A stretch of DNA of 64,000 bases from Rhizobacter sp. OV335 (lineage in GTDB: Bacteria; Pseudomonadota; Gammaproteobacteria; Burkholderiales; Burkholderiaceae_C). The notes beneath the pieces are model-generated. The model saw only the letters and a program-made list of their open reading frames with translations, ran no database searches and was not told where the DNA came from. How positions within the stretch are numbered: position 1 is the stretch's first letter; every line of letters starts with the position of its first letter. The stretch lies in the NCBI RefSeq assembly GCF_900142965.1, contig NZ_FRCQ01000025.1:58918-122917 (forward strand). The letters run 5' to 3'. Of this stretch, positions 44,722-55,499 are shown one piece after another. The position numbers and the translations under genes are program-made.

Positions 44722-47040
44722 ATGATTGAAATCGAACTCGACGGCCAGAAGGTCCAGGTCACCGAAGGCAGCATGGTGATGCATGCGGCCGACAAGGCGG
44801 GCACCTACATCCCGCACTTCTGCTATCACAAGAAGCTGTCCATCGCGGCCAACTGCCGCATGTGCCTGGTCGACGTCGAGAAGGCGCCGAAGCCGATGCC
44901 CGCCTGCGCCACGCCGGTGACGCAGGGCATGGTCGTTCGCACCAAGAGCGACAAGGCGCTGAAGGCCCAGCAGGGCGTGATGGAGTTCCTGCTGATCAAC
45001 CACCCGCTCGATTGCCCGATCTGCGACCAGGGCGGCGAGTGCCAGCTGCAGGACCTGGCGGTCGGCTACGGCGGTTCGTCGTCGCGCTACACCGAAGAAA
45101 AGCGCGTCGTCTTCCACAAGGACGTCGGCCCGCTGATCTCGATGGAAGAGATGAGCCGCTGCATCCACTGCACGCGCTGCGTGCGCTTCGGCCAGGAAGT
45201 GTCGGGCGTGATGGAGCTCGGCATGATCCACCGCGGCGAGCACTCCGAGATCACCACCGTCGTCGGCGACACCGTCGACAGCGAGCTGTCGGGCAACATG
45301 ATCGACATCTGCCCGGTCGGCGCGCTGACCAGCAAGCCGTTCCGCTACAGCGCCCGCACCTGGGAGCTGTCGCGCCGCAAGAGCGTCAGCCCGCACGACG
45401 GCACCGGCGCCAACCTGATCGTGCAGGTCAAGAACAACAAGGTGCTGCGCGTCGTTCCGCTGGAGAACGAAGACGTCAACGAATGCTGGCTGGCCGACCG
45501 CGACCGCTTCTCGTACGAAGCCGTCAACAGCGACCAGCGCCTGACCGCGCCGATGATCAAGCAGGGCGGCGAGTGGACCACCGTCGACTGGACCACTGCG
45601 CTCGAGTACGTGGCCAAGGGCCTGTCGCAGATCAAGGCCGACCACGGTGCGAAGAGCATCGGCGCCGTCGGCTCGGCGCACGCCACCGTCGAAGAGCTGC
45701 ACCTGCTCGCGAAGCTGGTGCGCGGGCTCGGCAGCGAGAACATCGACCACCGCACCCGCCATGCCGATTTCCGCAGCGCGGGCGAAGCCGGCGTGCGCTG
45801 GCTGGGCACCAGCATCGCATCGCTGTCGACGCTGCAGCGCGTGCTGGTCGTCGGCTCGTTCCTGCGCAAGGACCACCCGCTGTTCGCGCAGCGCATCCGC
45901 CAGGCCGCCCGCAAGGGCGCCAAGGTGCACAGCCTGCACGCGCTGGCCGATGACTGGCTGATGCCGATGGCGAGCCAGCAGGCCGTGGCGCCGAGCGGCT
46001 GGGTCAACGCGCTGGGCGCGATCGCCGCGGCCGTGGCCGCTGCGAAGGGCGTGGCCGCACCGTCGTCGTTCGCCGCGACCGATGCCGCCAATGCCGTTGC
46101 GGCATCGCTGCTGAGCGGCGAGCGCAAGGCCGTGCTGCTGGGCAACGCGGCCGCGCAGCATCCGCAAGCCACCGAGCTGCTGGCGCTCGCCAACTGGATC
46201 GGCGCGCAGACCGGCGCCAGCGTCGGCTACCTGACCGAAGCCGGCAACAGCGTCGGCGCGCAGCTCGTCAACGCGCTGCCGGGCGCCAGCGGCCTGAACG
46301 CCGGCCAGATGCTCGGCGGATCGCTGCGCGCCTGCCTGCTGCTGAACGTCGAGCCCGAGTTCGACGCCGCGAACCCGTTGGCCGCGAAGGCAGCGCTGCA
46401 GTCGGCCGACATGGTGGTGGCGCTCACGTCCTTCAAGGACGCCGCGCTCGACGTCGCCGACGTGCTGCTGCCGATCGCACCGTTCACCGAGACCTCGGGC
46501 ACCTTCGTCAACGCCGAAGGCCGGGTGCAAAGCTTCCACGGCGTCGTCAAGCCGCTGGGCGACGCCCGTCCGGCCTGGAAGGTGCTGCGCGTGCTGGGCA
46601 ACCTGCTGGGCCTGAAGGGCTTCGACCAGGAGACCTCGGAAGAAGTGCGGGCCGAGGCGCTGGGCGATGTCGCCACCGTGGCCGCGCGCCTGAGCAATGC
46701 CACCACGCAGGCGGCCACCGCGTCGGCCGCCGCCGCCGGCACCGAGCGCATCGCCGACGTGCCGATCTACGCGGCCGACAGCCTGGTGCGCCGTGCCACG
46801 TCGCTGCAGCTGACCGCCGATGCCCGCCCGCCGGTCGCATCGCTGGGCAGCGCGCAGTGGTCGCAGCTCGGCCTGGCGGACGGCGACACCGTGCGCGTCT
46901 CGCAAGGCGGCGCCGCCATCACGCTGCCCGCGCGGCTCGACGCGAGCCTGGCGGCCGGCACCGTCCGCGTTCCCGCCGGCCACGCGCTGACCGCCGCGCT
47001 CGGCGCGATGTTCGGCCCGCTGTCGATCGAGAAGGCCTGA
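44722..47040 (+). CDS. nuoG: NADH-quinone oxidoreductase subunit G
   Basis: A 772-residue 75-kDa-type subunit. The N-terminal [2Fe-2S] ligands are in [20 protein letters not shown]. The [20 protein letters not shown] motif (His and Cys ligands, cluster N5) lies near 96, and a [23 protein letters not shown] ferredoxin pair follows near 155-200. A large C-terminal molybdopterin-oxidoreductase-like domain then extends to the end without the extra N7 cysteine set being clear. It carries electrons from NuoF to NuoB. Confidence 0.96.
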   Translation: MIEIELDGQKVQVTEGSMVMHAADKAGTYIPHFCYHKKLSIAANCRMCLVDVEKAPKPMPACATPVTQGMVVRTKSDKALKAQQGVMEFLLINHPLDCPICDQGGECQLQDLAVGYGGSSSRYTEEKRVVFHKDVGPLISMEEMSRCIHCTRCVRFGQEVSGVMELGMIHRGEHSEITTVVGDTVDSELSGNMIDICPVGALTSKPFRYSARTWELSRRKSVSPHDGTGANLIVQVKNNKVLRVVPLENEDVNECWLADRDRFSYEAVNSDQRLTAPMIKQGGEWTTVDWTTALEYVAKGLSQIKADHGAKSIGAVGSAHATVEELHLLAKLVRGLGSENIDHRTRHADFRSAGEAGVRWLGTSIASLSTLQRVLVVGSFLRKDHPLFAQRIRQAARKGAKVHSLHALADDWLMPMASQQAVAPSGWVNALGAIAAAVAAAKGVAAPSSFAATDAANAVAASLLSGERKAVLLGNAAAQHPQATELLALANWIGAQTGASVGYLTEAGNSVGAQLVNALPGASGLNAGQMLGGSLRACLLLNVEPEFDAANPLAAKAALQSADMVVALTSFKDAALDVADVLLPIAPFTETSGTFVNAEGRVQSFHGVVKPLGDARPAWKVLRVLGNLLGLKGFDQETSEEVRAEALGDVATVAARLSNATTQAATASAAAAGTERIADVPIYAADSLVRRATSLQLTADARPPVASLGSAQWSQLGLADGDTVRVSQGGAAITLPARLDASLAAGTVRVPAGHALTAALGAMFGPLSIEKA

Positions 47041-47050
47041 AGCACCCACC

Positions 47051-48115
47051 ATGATCGATACCTTCAACCTCTACGGCACCCAGTACCTGGGGGCGGCCTG
47101 GCCGGTGGTCTGGACGCTGATCAAGATCATCGTCGTCGTGCTGCCGCTGCTGGGCTGCGTCGCCTACCTCACGCTGTGGGAGCGCAAGGCCATCGGCTGG
47201 ACGCAGATCCGCCCGGGTCCGAACCGCGTCGGCCCGTGGGGCCTGCTGACGCCGATCGCCGATGCGGTCAAGCTGATCTTCAAGGAGATCATCCTGCCGA
47301 CCGCGGCGAACCGCCCGCTGTTCCTGATCGGTCCGGTGATGACGATCATGCCGGCGCTGGCCGCCTGGGCCGTCGTGCCGTTCGGCCCGGAGGTGGCGCT
47401 GGCCAACATCAACGCCGGCCTGCTGTTCCTGATGGCGATCACCTCGATGGAGGTCTACGGCGTGATCATCGCCGGCTGGGCGTCGAACTCGAAGTACGCT
47501 TTCCTCGGCGCGCTGCGCGCCTCGGCGCAGATGGTCAGCTACGAGATCGCGATGGGCTTCTCGCTGGTCGTCGTGCTGATGGTCAGCGGCAGCCTCAACA
47601 TGACCGACATCGTGCTCGGCCAGGGCAAGGGCTTCGCCGCCAGCCACGGCTTCACGATCTTCTCGTGGAACTGGCTGCCGCTGCTGCCGATCTTCGTCGT
47701 CTACTTCATCTCGGGGCTCGCGGAAACCAACCGCCACCCGTTCGACGTCGTCGAAGGCGAATCGGAAATCGTCGCCGGCCACATGGTCGAGTACTCGGGC
47801 ATGTCGTTCGCGATGTTCTTCCTGGCCGAATACGCCAACATGATCCTGGTGTCGATCCTGTGCGTGACGCTGTTCCTCGGCGGATGGCTGTCGCCGGTCG
47901 ACCACTGGCTGTTCAACTGGGTGCCGGGCTGGATCTGGCTGGGTGCCAAGACCTTCGTCGTCGTGACCATGTTCCTGTGGGTGCGCGCGACCTTCCCGCG
48001 CTACCGCTACGACCAGATCATGCGCCTGGGCTGGAAGATCTTCATCCCGGTCACGCTGGTGTGGCTGGTGGTCGTCGGGCTGTGGTTGCAGTCCCCTCTC
48101 AGCCTCTGGAAGTAA
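47051..48115 (+). CDS. nuoH: NADH-quinone oxidoreductase subunit H
   Basis: A 354-residue membrane subunit with about eight helices. The motif [20 protein letters not shown] near residue 45 and [20 protein letters not shown] near residue 225 line the quinone entry. It couples the hydrophilic arm to the proton pump. It starts 10 bp after nuoG and 12 bp before nuoI. Confidence 0.97.
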   Translation: MIDTFNLYGTQYLGAAWPVVWTLIKIIVVVLPLLGCVAYLTLWERKAIGWTQIRPGPNRVGPWGLLTPIADAVKLIFKEIILPTAANRPLFLIGPVMTIMPALAAWAVVPFGPEVALANINAGLLFLMAITSMEVYGVIIAGWASNSKYAFLGALRASAQMVSYEIAMGFSLVVVLMVSGSLNMTDIVLGQGKGFAASHGFTIFSWNWLPLLPIFVVYFISGLAETNRHPFDVVEGESEIVAGHMVEYSGMSFAMFFLAEYANMILVSILCVTLFLGGWLSPVDHWLFNWVPGWIWLGAKTFVVVTMFLWVRATFPRYRYDQIMRLGWKIFIPVTLVWLVVVGLWLQSPLSLWK

Positions 48116-48127
48116 GGAGAGAAGACC

Positions 48128-48625
48128 ATGTCTGCAGTGGCTTCCATCAAGGACCTGTTCTCGAGCTTCATGCTCACCGAGCTGTTCAAGGGCCTGGCCC
48201 TGACCGGCCGGCACTTCCTGTCGCCGCACATCACCGTGCAGTTCCCGGAAGAAAAGACGCCGGCGTCGCCGCGCTTCCGCGGCCTGCACGCGCTGCGCCG
48301 CTACGACAACGGCGAAGAGCGCTGCATCGCCTGCAAGCTGTGCGAAGCGGTGTGCCCGGCGATGGCGATCACGATCGAATCCGAGGTGCGAGACGACGGC
48401 TCGCGCCGCACGACGCGCTACGACATCGACCTGACCAAGTGCATCTTCTGCGGCTTCTGCGAAGAGAGCTGCCCGGTCGACTCGATCGTCGAGACGCACA
48501 TCTTCGAATACCACGGCGAAAAGCGCGGCGACCTGTACTTCACGAAGGACATGCTGCTGGCCGTCGGTGACCGCTACGAGGCGGAAATCGCGGCAAACAA
48601 GGAGGCAGACGCCCGCTATCGTTGA
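48128..48625 (+). CDS. nuoI: NADH-quinone oxidoreductase subunit I
   Basis: A 165-residue ferredoxin-like subunit. Two [4Fe-4S] motifs, [16 protein letters not shown] (near residue 60) and [16 protein letters not shown] (near 99), correspond to clusters N6a/N6b. It links NuoG to NuoB. AAGGAGAGAAG precedes the ATG. It ends 40 bp before nuoJ. Confidence 0.97.
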   Translation: MSAVASIKDLFSSFMLTELFKGLALTGRHFLSPHITVQFPEEKTPASPRFRGLHALRRYDNGEERCIACKLCEAVCPAMAITIESEVRDDGSRRTTRYDIDLTKCIFCGFCEESCPVDSIVETHIFEYHGEKRGDLYFTKDMLLAVGDRYEAEIAANKEADARYR

Positions 48626-48665
48626 CCGTCCCCCGAGGACGGTCGGCACGGTGCTCGACAAGAAT

Positions 48666-49340
48666 ATGGACATTCCGACCGCGCTCTTCTACATCTTCTC
48701 GGCCGTGCTGCTGGGAGCTTCGTTCCGCGTGATCACCGCGCGCAGCCCGGTGCATGCCGCGCTGTTCCTGGTGCTGGCGTTCTTCTCGGCCTCCTGCGTG
48801 TGGATGCTGCTGCACGCCGAGTTCCTTGCGATCTCGCTGGTGCTCGTCTACGTCGGCGCCGTGATGGTGCTGTTCCTGTTCGTCGTGATGATGCTCGACA
48901 TCAACGTCGACTCGCTGCGCCAGGGCTTCTGGACGCACTTTCCGGTCGCGGCGCTGGTCGGCGTGATCATCGTGCTCGAGATGGCCGCGGTGCTGATCCC
49001 CGGCTTCGACGTGCGCAGCGCCCCGGTGGCCGATGCCGCCGCGCTGCAGCTGGGCAACACCAAGCTGCTCGGCATCCAGATCTACACGCACTACCTGTAC
49101 CCGCTGCAGATCGCGGCCGTGCTGCTGCTGGTGGCGATCATCGCGGCGATCGCGCTGACGCTGCGCCAGCGCAAGGATTCGAAGGCGATGAACCCGTCGC
49201 AGCAGGTCCGCGCGAAGAAGGCCGACCGCGTGCGCATCATCAAGATGAAGGCCGAGGTGGAGCCGCCGCCCGCGCCCCCCGCGTCGCTGGACAGCGCGCC
49301 GCTGGTCGCAGGGGAAGCCAAGAAAGAAGCCAAGTCATGA
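48666..49340 (+). CDS. nuoJ: NADH-quinone oxidoreductase subunit J
   Basis: A 224-residue membrane subunit with about five helices. The N-terminal [20 protein letters not shown] and [20 protein letters not shown] blocks are typical. The last 50 residues are a charged Lys/Pro/Ala-rich cytoplasmic tail without family motifs. ATG at 48666 is chosen because helix 1 begins there; a longer start would add a basic stretch that reads nuoI and spacer sequence. Its stop overlaps nuoK by 4 bp. Confidence 0.94.
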   Translation: MDIPTALFYIFSAVLLGASFRVITARSPVHAALFLVLAFFSASCVWMLLHAEFLAISLVLVYVGAVMVLFLFVVMMLDINVDSLRQGFWTHFPVAALVGVIIVLEMAAVLIPGFDVRSAPVADAAALQLGNTKLLGIQIYTHYLYPLQIAAVLLLVAIIAAIALTLRQRKDSKAMNPSQQVRAKKADRVRIIKMKAEVEPPPAPPASLDSAPLVAGEAKKEAKS

Positions 49341-49663
49341 GCACCTTCGCCCTCGGCCCGGTCACGCTGGGCCACTACCTGACGCTGGGCGCGATCCTGT
49401 TCGCGCTGTCGGTGATCGGCATCTTCCTGAACCGCAAGAACCTGATCGTGCTGCTGATGGCCATCGAGCTGATGCTGCTGGCGGTCAACCTGAACTTCGT
49501 CGCGTTCTCCCACTTCCTGGGCGACATGGCGGGGCAGGTGTTCGTGTTCTTCATCCTGACCGTCGCCGCGGCCGAATCGGCCATCGGTCTCGCGATCCTG
49601 GTCGTGCTGTTCCGCAACCGCGCCACGATCAACGTCGACGAGCTCGACTCGCTGAAGGGCTGA
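49337..49663 (+). CDS. nuoK: NADH-quinone oxidoreductase subunit K
   Basis: A 108-residue membrane subunit with three helices. [20 protein letters not shown], with the conserved buried Glu near residue 43, and [20 protein letters not shown], with the second Glu, match NuoK/MrpC. It takes part in proton translocation. It overlaps nuoJ by 4 bp and precedes nuoL by 7 bp. Confidence 0.96.
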   Translation: MSTFALGPVTLGHYLTLGAILFALSVIGIFLNRKNLIVLLMAIELMLLAVNLNFVAFSHFLGDMAGQVFVFFILTVAAAESAIGLAILVVLFRNRATINVDELDSLKG

Positions 49664-49670
49664 GCACCAC

Positions 49671-51722
49671 ATGTCCGCAACACTCTCCCAGAACATGCTG
49701 CTCGCGGTGCCGCTGGCGCCGCTGGTCGGTGCCGTCGTCGCCGGTCTCTTCGGCAAGCAGGTGGGCCGCCGCGGCGCGCACACCGTGACCATCCTCGGCG
49801 TGCTGATCGCCTTCATCATCTCGGCGATGACGCTGAAGGCGGTGGCCGTCGACGGCGCGCGCTTCAACGCCACCGTCTACGAGTGGATGACGCTCGGCGC
49901 GCTGAAGATGGAGATCGGCTTCCTGGTCGACGGCCTGACCGCGATGATGATGTGCGTCGTGACCTTCGTGTCGCTGATGGTGCACATCTACACCATCGGC
50001 TACATGGAAGAAGACCCGGGCTACCAGCGCTTCTTCTCGTACATCTCGCTGTTCACCTTCTCGATGCTGATGCTCGTGATGAGCAACAACATGCTGCAGC
50101 TGTTCTTCGGCTGGGAGGCGGTGGGCCTGGTGTCGTACCTGCTGATCGGCTTCTGGTTCACGCGGCCGTCGGCGGTGTTCGCCAACATGAAGGCCTTCCT
50201 GGTGAACCGGGTCGGCGACTTCGGCTTCATCCTCGGCATCGGCCTGCTGCTGGCCTTCGGCAACACGCTGAACTACAGCGAGATCTTCGCGAAGGCGCCC
50301 GAGCTGGCCAAGGCGGTGTTCCCCGGCACCGAATGGATGCTGCTGACGGTGGCCTGCATCTGCCTGTTCATCGGCGCGATGGGCAAGAGCGCGCAGGTGC
50401 CGCTGCACGTCTGGCTGCCCGACTCGATGGAAGGCCCGACGCCGATTTCCGCGCTGATCCACGCGGCGACGATGGTGACGGCCGGCATCTTCATGGTGGC
50501 GCGCATGTCGCCGCTGTTCGAGCTGTCCGACGTGGCGCTGAGCTTCGTGCTGGTGATCGGCGCGATCACCGCGCTGTTCATGGGCTTCCTCGGCATCATC
50601 CAGAACGACATCAAGCGCGTCGTCGCGTACTCGACGCTGTCGCAGCTCGGCTACATGACGGTGGCGCTCGGCGCCTCGGCCTACTCGGTCGCGGTGTTCC
50701 ACCTGATGACGCATGCGTTCTTCAAGGCGCTGCTGTTCCTCGCGGCCGGCTCGGTGATCATCGGCATGCACCACGACCAGGACATCCGCAACATGGGCGG
50801 CCTGCGCAAGTACATGCCGATCACCTGGATCACGTCGCTGCTGGGTTCGCTCGCGCTGATCGGCACGCCGCTGTTCTCGGGCTTCTACTCGAAGGACAGC
50901 ATCATCGAGGCGGTGCATGCGAGCCACCTGCCGGGTGCCGGCTTCGCGTACATCGCGGTGATCGTCGGCGTGTTCGTCACGGCCTTCTATTCGTTCCGGA
51001 TGTATTTCCTCGTCTTCCACGGCAAGGAGAACTTCCGCCACAAGCCGTTCCCGGTGGAAGACGATGAGCACGGTCACCACGATGACGAGCACGGCCACCA
51101 TGAACCGCACGTGCCGCACGAATCGCCGTGGGTCGTCACCGCGCCGCTGCTGCTGCTGGCGATCCCGTCGGTGGTGATCGGCTTCATGACGATCCAGGGC
51201 ATGCTGTACGGCGGCTTCTTCGAGGACTCGATCTTCATCAACCCGGAAAAGCACCCGGCGATGGAAGAGATGAAGAACGAGTTCCACGGTGCCGTCGCGA
51301 TGGCACTGCACGGGCTCACGTCGCTGCCGTTCTGGCTGGCGCTCGCCGGCGTCGTCACCGCCTACGTGTTCTACATGGTCAAGCCGGCCATTCCGGCGTG
51401 GATCAAGTCGAAGTTCGGCTTCGTCTACACGCTGCTCGAGAACAAGTACTTCTTCGACTGGTTCAACGAGAACGTGCTGTCGGCCGGCGCGCGCCTGCTG
51501 GGCCGCGGGCTGTGGAAGGGCGGCGACGCCGCCATCATCGACGGCGTGCTGATCGACGGCTCGGCGCGTGCGGTCGGTGCGTTCGCGTCGGTGGTGCGCG
51601 TCGTGCAGACCGGCTACCTCTACTGGTATGCGCTGGTGATGATCCTCGGCGTGATCCTCCTGATGACCTGGCAGCTGTGGGGTCCGCTGATGAGCGCGGC
51701 CGGCAGCCTGTTCAGCAAGTAA
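49671..51722 (+). CDS. nuoL: NADH-quinone oxidoreductase subunit L
   Basis: A 683-residue antiporter-like proton-pumping subunit with about 16 helices. It contains YMEEDPGYQRFFSYISLFTF, FFGWEAVGLVSYLLIGFWF (Glu near 144), MGKSAQVPLHVWLPDSMEGP (Lys near 245) and a long C-terminal amphipathic helix. Between helices around residues 462-485 lies a His/Asp/Glu-rich loop (11 His in about 24 residues). It is 22 bp before nuoM. Confidence 0.96.
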   Translation: MSATLSQNMLLAVPLAPLVGAVVAGLFGKQVGRRGAHTVTILGVLIAFIISAMTLKAVAVDGARFNATVYEWMTLGALKMEIGFLVDGLTAMMMCVVTFVSLMVHIYTIGYMEEDPGYQRFFSYISLFTFSMLMLVMSNNMLQLFFGWEAVGLVSYLLIGFWFTRPSAVFANMKAFLVNRVGDFGFILGIGLLLAFGNTLNYSEIFAKAPELAKAVFPGTEWMLLTVACICLFIGAMGKSAQVPLHVWLPDSMEGPTPISALIHAATMVTAGIFMVARMSPLFELSDVALSFVLVIGAITALFMGFLGIIQNDIKRVVAYSTLSQLGYMTVALGASAYSVAVFHLMTHAFFKALLFLAAGSVIIGMHHDQDIRNMGGLRKYMPITWITSLLGSLALIGTPLFSGFYSKDSIIEAVHASHLPGAGFAYIAVIVGVFVTAFYSFRMYFLVFHGKENFRHKPFPVEDDEHGHHDDEHGHHEPHVPHESPWVVTAPLLLLAIPSVVIGFMTIQGMLYGGFFEDSIFINPEKHPAMEEMKNEFHGAVAMALHGLTSLPFWLALAGVVTAYVFYMVKPAIPAWIKSKFGFVYTLLENKYFFDWFNENVLSAGARLLGRGLWKGGDAAIIDGVLIDGSARAVGAFASVVRVVQTGYLYWYALVMILGVILLMTWQLWGPLMSAAGSLFSK

Positions 51723-51744
51723 AAGTGGCACGGAGAACAAGAAC

Positions 51745-53220
51745 ATGGGTTTGCTGAGCCTTGCCATCTGGCTGCCGATCGTCGCGGGCATCGTCCTGCT
51801 GCTGGTCGGCCGCGACGAGCATGCCAATGCGGTGCGCTGGATCGCGCTGGTCGCCGCGATCGCGAGCTTCGCGGTCACGATTCCGCTGATCACCGGCTTC
51901 GATGCCGGTACCGCCGCGATGCAGTTCCAGGAGAACCTGAACTGGATCGAGCGCCTGAACGTGCACTACCACCTGGGGGTCGACGGCATCTCGGTGTGGT
52001 TCGTGCTGCTGACGGCCTTCATCACGATCATCGTCGTGATCGCCGCGTGGCAGGTGATCACCGACCGCGTCAACCAGTACATGGGCGCGTTCCTGATCCT
52101 GTCGGGAATCATGGTCGGCGTGTTCAGCGCGCTCGACGGCCTGCTGTTCTACGTGTTCTTCGAGGCCACGCTGATCCCGATGTACATCATCATCGGCGTC
52201 TGGGGCGGCCCGCGACGGGTCTATGCGGCGTTCAAGTTCTTCCTGTACACGCTGGCCGGCTCGCTGCTGATGCTGATCGCGCTGATCTTCCTGTACTTCA
52301 AGTCGGGCGGCAGCTTCGAGATCCTCACCTGGCACAAGCTGCCGCTGGGCATGCATGCGCAGACGCTGCTGTTCTTCGCGTTCTTCGCGGCCTTCGCGGT
52401 CAAGGTGCCGATGTGGCCGGTGCACACCTGGCTGCCCGACGCCCACGTCGAGGCGCCGACCGGCGGCTCGGTGGTGCTGGCGGCCATCATGCTGAAGCTC
52501 GGTGCCTACGGCTTCCTGCGCTTCTCGATGCCGATCGCACCCGACGCTAGCCATGCCTACGACTGGTTCATCATCGCGCTGTCGCTGATCGCGGTGGTCT
52601 ACATCGGCCTGGTCGCGCTGGTGCAGCAGGACATGAAGAAGCTGGTGGCCTATTCGTCGATCGCCCACATGGGCTTCGCGACGCTCGGCTTCTTCATCTT
52701 CAGCGAGCTGGGCGTCTCGGGCGCGCTGGTGCAGATGATCTCGCACGGCTTCGTGTCGGGCGCGATGTTCCTGTGCATCGGCGTGCTCTACGACCGCGTG
52801 CACTCGCGCGAGATCTCGAGCTACGGCGGCGTCGTCAACACGATGCCGAAGTTCGCCACGTTCGCGGTGCTGTTCGCGATGGCCAACTGCGGCCTGCCGG
52901 GCACCGGCGGCTTCGTCGGCGAGTGGATGGTGATCCTCGGCGCGGTGAAGGCCAACTTCTGGCTCGGCGCGACGGCCGCGACCACGCTGGTGTTCGGCGC
53001 CGCCTACACGCTGTGGATGGTCAAGCGCGTGTACTTCGGGCCGGTGGCCAACGAAGACGTGCGCGCGCTCGAAGACATCAACGCCCGCGAATTCCTGATG
53101 CTCGCCCTGCTGGCCGTGGCCGTGCTGTGGATGGGCGTGTACCCGAAGCCCTTTACCGACACCATGCACGTCAGCGTGACCGAGCTGCTGAAGCACGTGG
53201 CCGTCTCGAAACTGAATTGA
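51745..53220 (+). CDS. nuoM: NADH-quinone oxidoreductase subunit M
   Basis: A 491-residue antiporter-like subunit with about 14 helices. It shows LGVDGISVWFVLLTAFITII, YVFFEATLIPMYIIIGVWGG (conserved Glu near 143), KVPMWPVHTWLPDAHVEAP (Lys near 230) and ANCGLPGTGGFVGEWMVIL. CGGAGAACAAG lies upstream of the ATG. It is 10 bp before nuoN. The membrane pump core is complete. Confidence 0.97.
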   Translation: MGLLSLAIWLPIVAGIVLLLVGRDEHANAVRWIALVAAIASFAVTIPLITGFDAGTAAMQFQENLNWIERLNVHYHLGVDGISVWFVLLTAFITIIVVIAAWQVITDRVNQYMGAFLILSGIMVGVFSALDGLLFYVFFEATLIPMYIIIGVWGGPRRVYAAFKFFLYTLAGSLLMLIALIFLYFKSGGSFEILTWHKLPLGMHAQTLLFFAFFAAFAVKVPMWPVHTWLPDAHVEAPTGGSVVLAAIMLKLGAYGFLRFSMPIAPDASHAYDWFIIALSLIAVVYIGLVALVQQDMKKLVAYSSIAHMGFATLGFFIFSELGVSGALVQMISHGFVSGAMFLCIGVLYDRVHSREISSYGGVVNTMPKFATFAVLFAMANCGLPGTGGFVGEWMVILGAVKANFWLGATAATTLVFGAAYTLWMVKRVYFGPVANEDVRALEDINAREFLMLALLAVAVLWMGVYPKPFTDTMHVSVTELLKHVAVSKLN

Positions 53221-53230
53221 AGCGGCGGCA

Positions 53231-54718
53231 ATGATGATCAAAGACATGAACTGGCTGGCCGTCTACCCGGAGCTGGTGTTGCTCGTGATGGCCTGCGTGG
53301 TCGCGATGGTCGACCTGTGGGTCACCGACCCGAAGCGCACGCCCACCTACTGGCTGACGCAGGCGACGCTCGCGATCGTCGGCGTCATGCACCTGCTGTA
53401 CTTCGACGCCGGCTTCACCGTCTACGGCATGCAGCGCATGATGGTGACCGACCCGCTCGGCCACCTGCTGGGCTTCTTCGCGGCGCTCGCGGTGATGGTC
53501 ACGCTGGTCTACGCGCGGCCGTATGCCGAGAGCCGCGACATGCTGAAGGGCGAGCTGTTCACGCTGTCGCTGTTCTCGCTGCTGGGCATCTCGGTGATGC
53601 TGGCGGCCAACAACTTCCTGGTGGTCTACCTCGGCCTGGAGCTGATGTCGCTGTCGCTGTATGCGCTGACCGCGATGCGCCGTGACCATGCCCAGTCGAC
53701 CGAGGCCGCGATGAAGTACTTCGTGCTGGGCGCGCTGGCCAGCGGCTTCCTGCTGTACGGCCTGTCGATGATGTACGGCGCGACCGGCTCGCTCGACATC
53801 CCGCAGGTGTTCAACGCGATCTCGACCGGCCAGATCAACCCGACGGTGCTGGTGTTCGGCGTGGTGTTCATCGTCGCCGGCCTGGCGTTCAAGCTCGGCG
53901 CGGTGCCGTTCCACATGTGGCTGCCCGACGTGTACCACGGCGCGCCGACGGCGGTGACGCTGCTGATCGCCGGGGCGCCGAAGCTCGCGGCTTTCGCGAT
54001 GACCTTCCGCCTGCTGGTCGAGGGCCTGTCGGGCGTGGCCGGCGACTGGCAGCAGATGATGATGGTGCTGGCGATCGCGTCGATGTTCCTGGGCAACCTG
54101 GCGGCCATCGCGCAGAGCAACCTGAAGCGGATGCTCGCGTACTCGACGATCGCGCAGATGGGCTTCATGCTGCTCGGCTTCACGACCACCGTGATCACCG
54201 GCAACACGCTGTCGGCCTCGAACGGCTACAGCTCGGCGCTGTTCTACATGGTGACCTACGTCTTCACGACGCTGGGCACCTTCGGCATCGTGATGCTGCT
54301 GTCGCGCCAGGGCTTCGAGTCGGAGAACATCGACGACCTGAAGGGCCTGGCCAAGCGCAACCCGTGGTACGCCGGCGTGATGGCGATCTTCATGTTCTCG
54401 CTGGCCGGCATCCCGCCGACGGTGGGCTTCTACGCCAAGCTCGCGGTGCTGCAGGCGCTGATCACGACCAACGTCACCTTCTACATCGTCGTCGCGGTGC
54501 TGGCGGTGCTGCTGTCGCTGGTCGGTGCGTTCTACTACCTGCGCCTGGTGAAGGTGATGTACTTCGAAGACCCGGTCGACACGCAGCCGATCGTCGCCGC
54601 GAGCGACGTGCGCCTGGTGCTGTCGCTGAACGGCGCGGCCGTGCTGTTCTTCGGCATCCTGCCCGGTGGCCTGATGGCGCTGTGCTCGCAGGCGATCCTG
54701 AAGGCGCTGTCGACCTGA
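53231..54718 (+). CDS. nuoN: NADH-quinone oxidoreductase subunit N
   Basis: A 495-residue antiporter-like subunit with about 14 helices. It has LVVYLGLELMSLSLYALTAM (Glu near 137), FKLGAVPFHMWLPDVYHGAP (Lys near 220) and FMFSLAGIPPTVGFYAKLAV near 390. It is the last nuo gene. The first two codons are both ATG and another Met follows at codon 6, so the exact start is uncertain by a few residues. A DUF1178 gene begins 92 bp downstream. Confidence 0.96.
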   Translation: MMIKDMNWLAVYPELVLLVMACVVAMVDLWVTDPKRTPTYWLTQATLAIVGVMHLLYFDAGFTVYGMQRMMVTDPLGHLLGFFAALAVMVTLVYARPYAESRDMLKGELFTLSLFSLLGISVMLAANNFLVVYLGLELMSLSLYALTAMRRDHAQSTEAAMKYFVLGALASGFLLYGLSMMYGATGSLDIPQVFNAISTGQINPTVLVFGVVFIVAGLAFKLGAVPFHMWLPDVYHGAPTAVTLLIAGAPKLAAFAMTFRLLVEGLSGVAGDWQQMMMVLAIASMFLGNLAAIAQSNLKRMLAYSTIAQMGFMLLGFTTTVITGNTLSASNGYSSALFYMVTYVFTTLGTFGIVMLLSRQGFESENIDDLKGLAKRNPWYAGVMAIFMFSLAGIPPTVGFYAKLAVLQALITTNVTFYIVVAVLAVLLSLVGAFYYLRLVKVMYFEDPVDTQPIVAASDVRLVLSLNGAAVLFFGILPGGLMALCSQAILKALST

Positions 54719-54810
54719 AGTCGGCTGAGTCGTTGCGGAATTGGCGTGCTGGCGGGCGGGGCATCGCGCTGCCGGCCCCGTCTGCGGCGGCGTCTGCCCA
54801 TAATGCGCGC

Positions 54811-55272
54811 ATGAAAGTGCTCAACCTGTGCTGCGCGCAAGACCATCGCTTCGAAGGCTGGTTCGGCTCGGAAGCCGATTTCCAGTCGCAGTTCGAAGGC
54901 GGGCTGGTCGAATGCCCGTTGTGCGGTGACAAGGCGGTCACCCGCCTGCCGAGCGCGCCGAGGTTGAACGTCTCGGGTGCCCGCGAGCCGAAGGTTGTGG
55001 CCCCGGCGCCGGCCGAGCATCCGGTGCCGGCCACGCCGGAGGCGATCACGATGCAGGCGATGTGGATGAGGGCGGTGCAGCACGTGATGGCGAACACCGA
55101 CGACGTCGGCGAGCGCTTTGCCGAAGAGGCCCGTCGCATGCACTACGGTGAAGCCGAAGAGCGCGCGATCCGCGGCCGCGCGACCCGCGAAGACGCGCAG
55201 GCGCTGGCCGATGAAGGCATCGAGGTGATGCCGCTGCCGCTGCCTGCCGCCGCAAAGGGCCGGCTGCAGTAG
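54811..55272 (+). CDS. DUF1178 family protein
   Basis: A 153-residue protein. The N-terminus MKVLNLCCAQDHRFEGWFGS and the zinc-ribbon-like VECPLCGDKAVTRLPSAPRL (CxxC near residue 36) define DUF1178. The C-terminal half has EEARRMHYGEAEERAIRGRA and the acidic/Leu end EGIEVMPLPLP. No function is known. It follows nuoN in many Burkholderiales. A CATAAT element ends 6 nt before the ATG, and no Shine-Dalgarno sequence is visible. The 288-bp region after it holds repeats. Confidence 0.88.
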   Translation: MKVLNLCCAQDHRFEGWFGSEADFQSQFEGGLVECPLCGDKAVTRLPSAPRLNVSGAREPKVVAPAPAEHPVPATPEAITMQAMWMRAVQHVMANTDDVGERFAEEARRMHYGEAEERAIRGRATREDAQALADEGIEVMPLPLPAAAKGRLQ

Positions 55273-55332
55273 GGTTGGGTTTGCGCATTGGCGCGCCTTT
55301 GCGATACGGCGGCTCTGTGCGTACACAAACAC

Positions 55333-55499
55333 CCGTTCGCCCTGAGCCTGTCGAAGGGCCCGATCATCCTGAGCTTGTCGAAGGACCTGAGCAGGGACCG
55401 AGCTCGTCGAAGGCCCGTCCGTCGAAGGGTTGTGCCCGAAGCGCGCATGGCCTTCGACAAGCTCAGTCCGACCCTTCGACAGGCTCAGGGCGAACGGTG
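55333..55499. repeat. Cluster of TTCGACAAGCTCAG-type extragenic palindromes
   Basis: At least three direct units of the form CCTGAGCCTGTCGAAGGG (first at 55340-55358, then degenerate copies near 55364-55385 and 55398-55420) are followed by inverted units CCTTCGACAAGCTCAG (55449-55464) and CCCTTCGACAGGCTCAGGGC (55470-55489). Together they can fold into a large stem-loop. Such palindromes are widespread repetitive extragenic elements in beta- and gammaproteobacteria. The spacer 55273-55560 holds no gene. Confidence 0.8.

Noticed and set aside
43033..47067. 1344-codon minus-strand open frame opposite nuoE, nuoF and nuoG
   Set aside because: No recognisable domain, repetitive Arg/Ala/His sequence, and all nuo motifs are on the plus strand.
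55333..55499. CRISPR-like repeats
   Set aside because: Units are palindromic, degenerate, in both orientations and without equal-length spacers or cas genes; they are extragenic palindromes.
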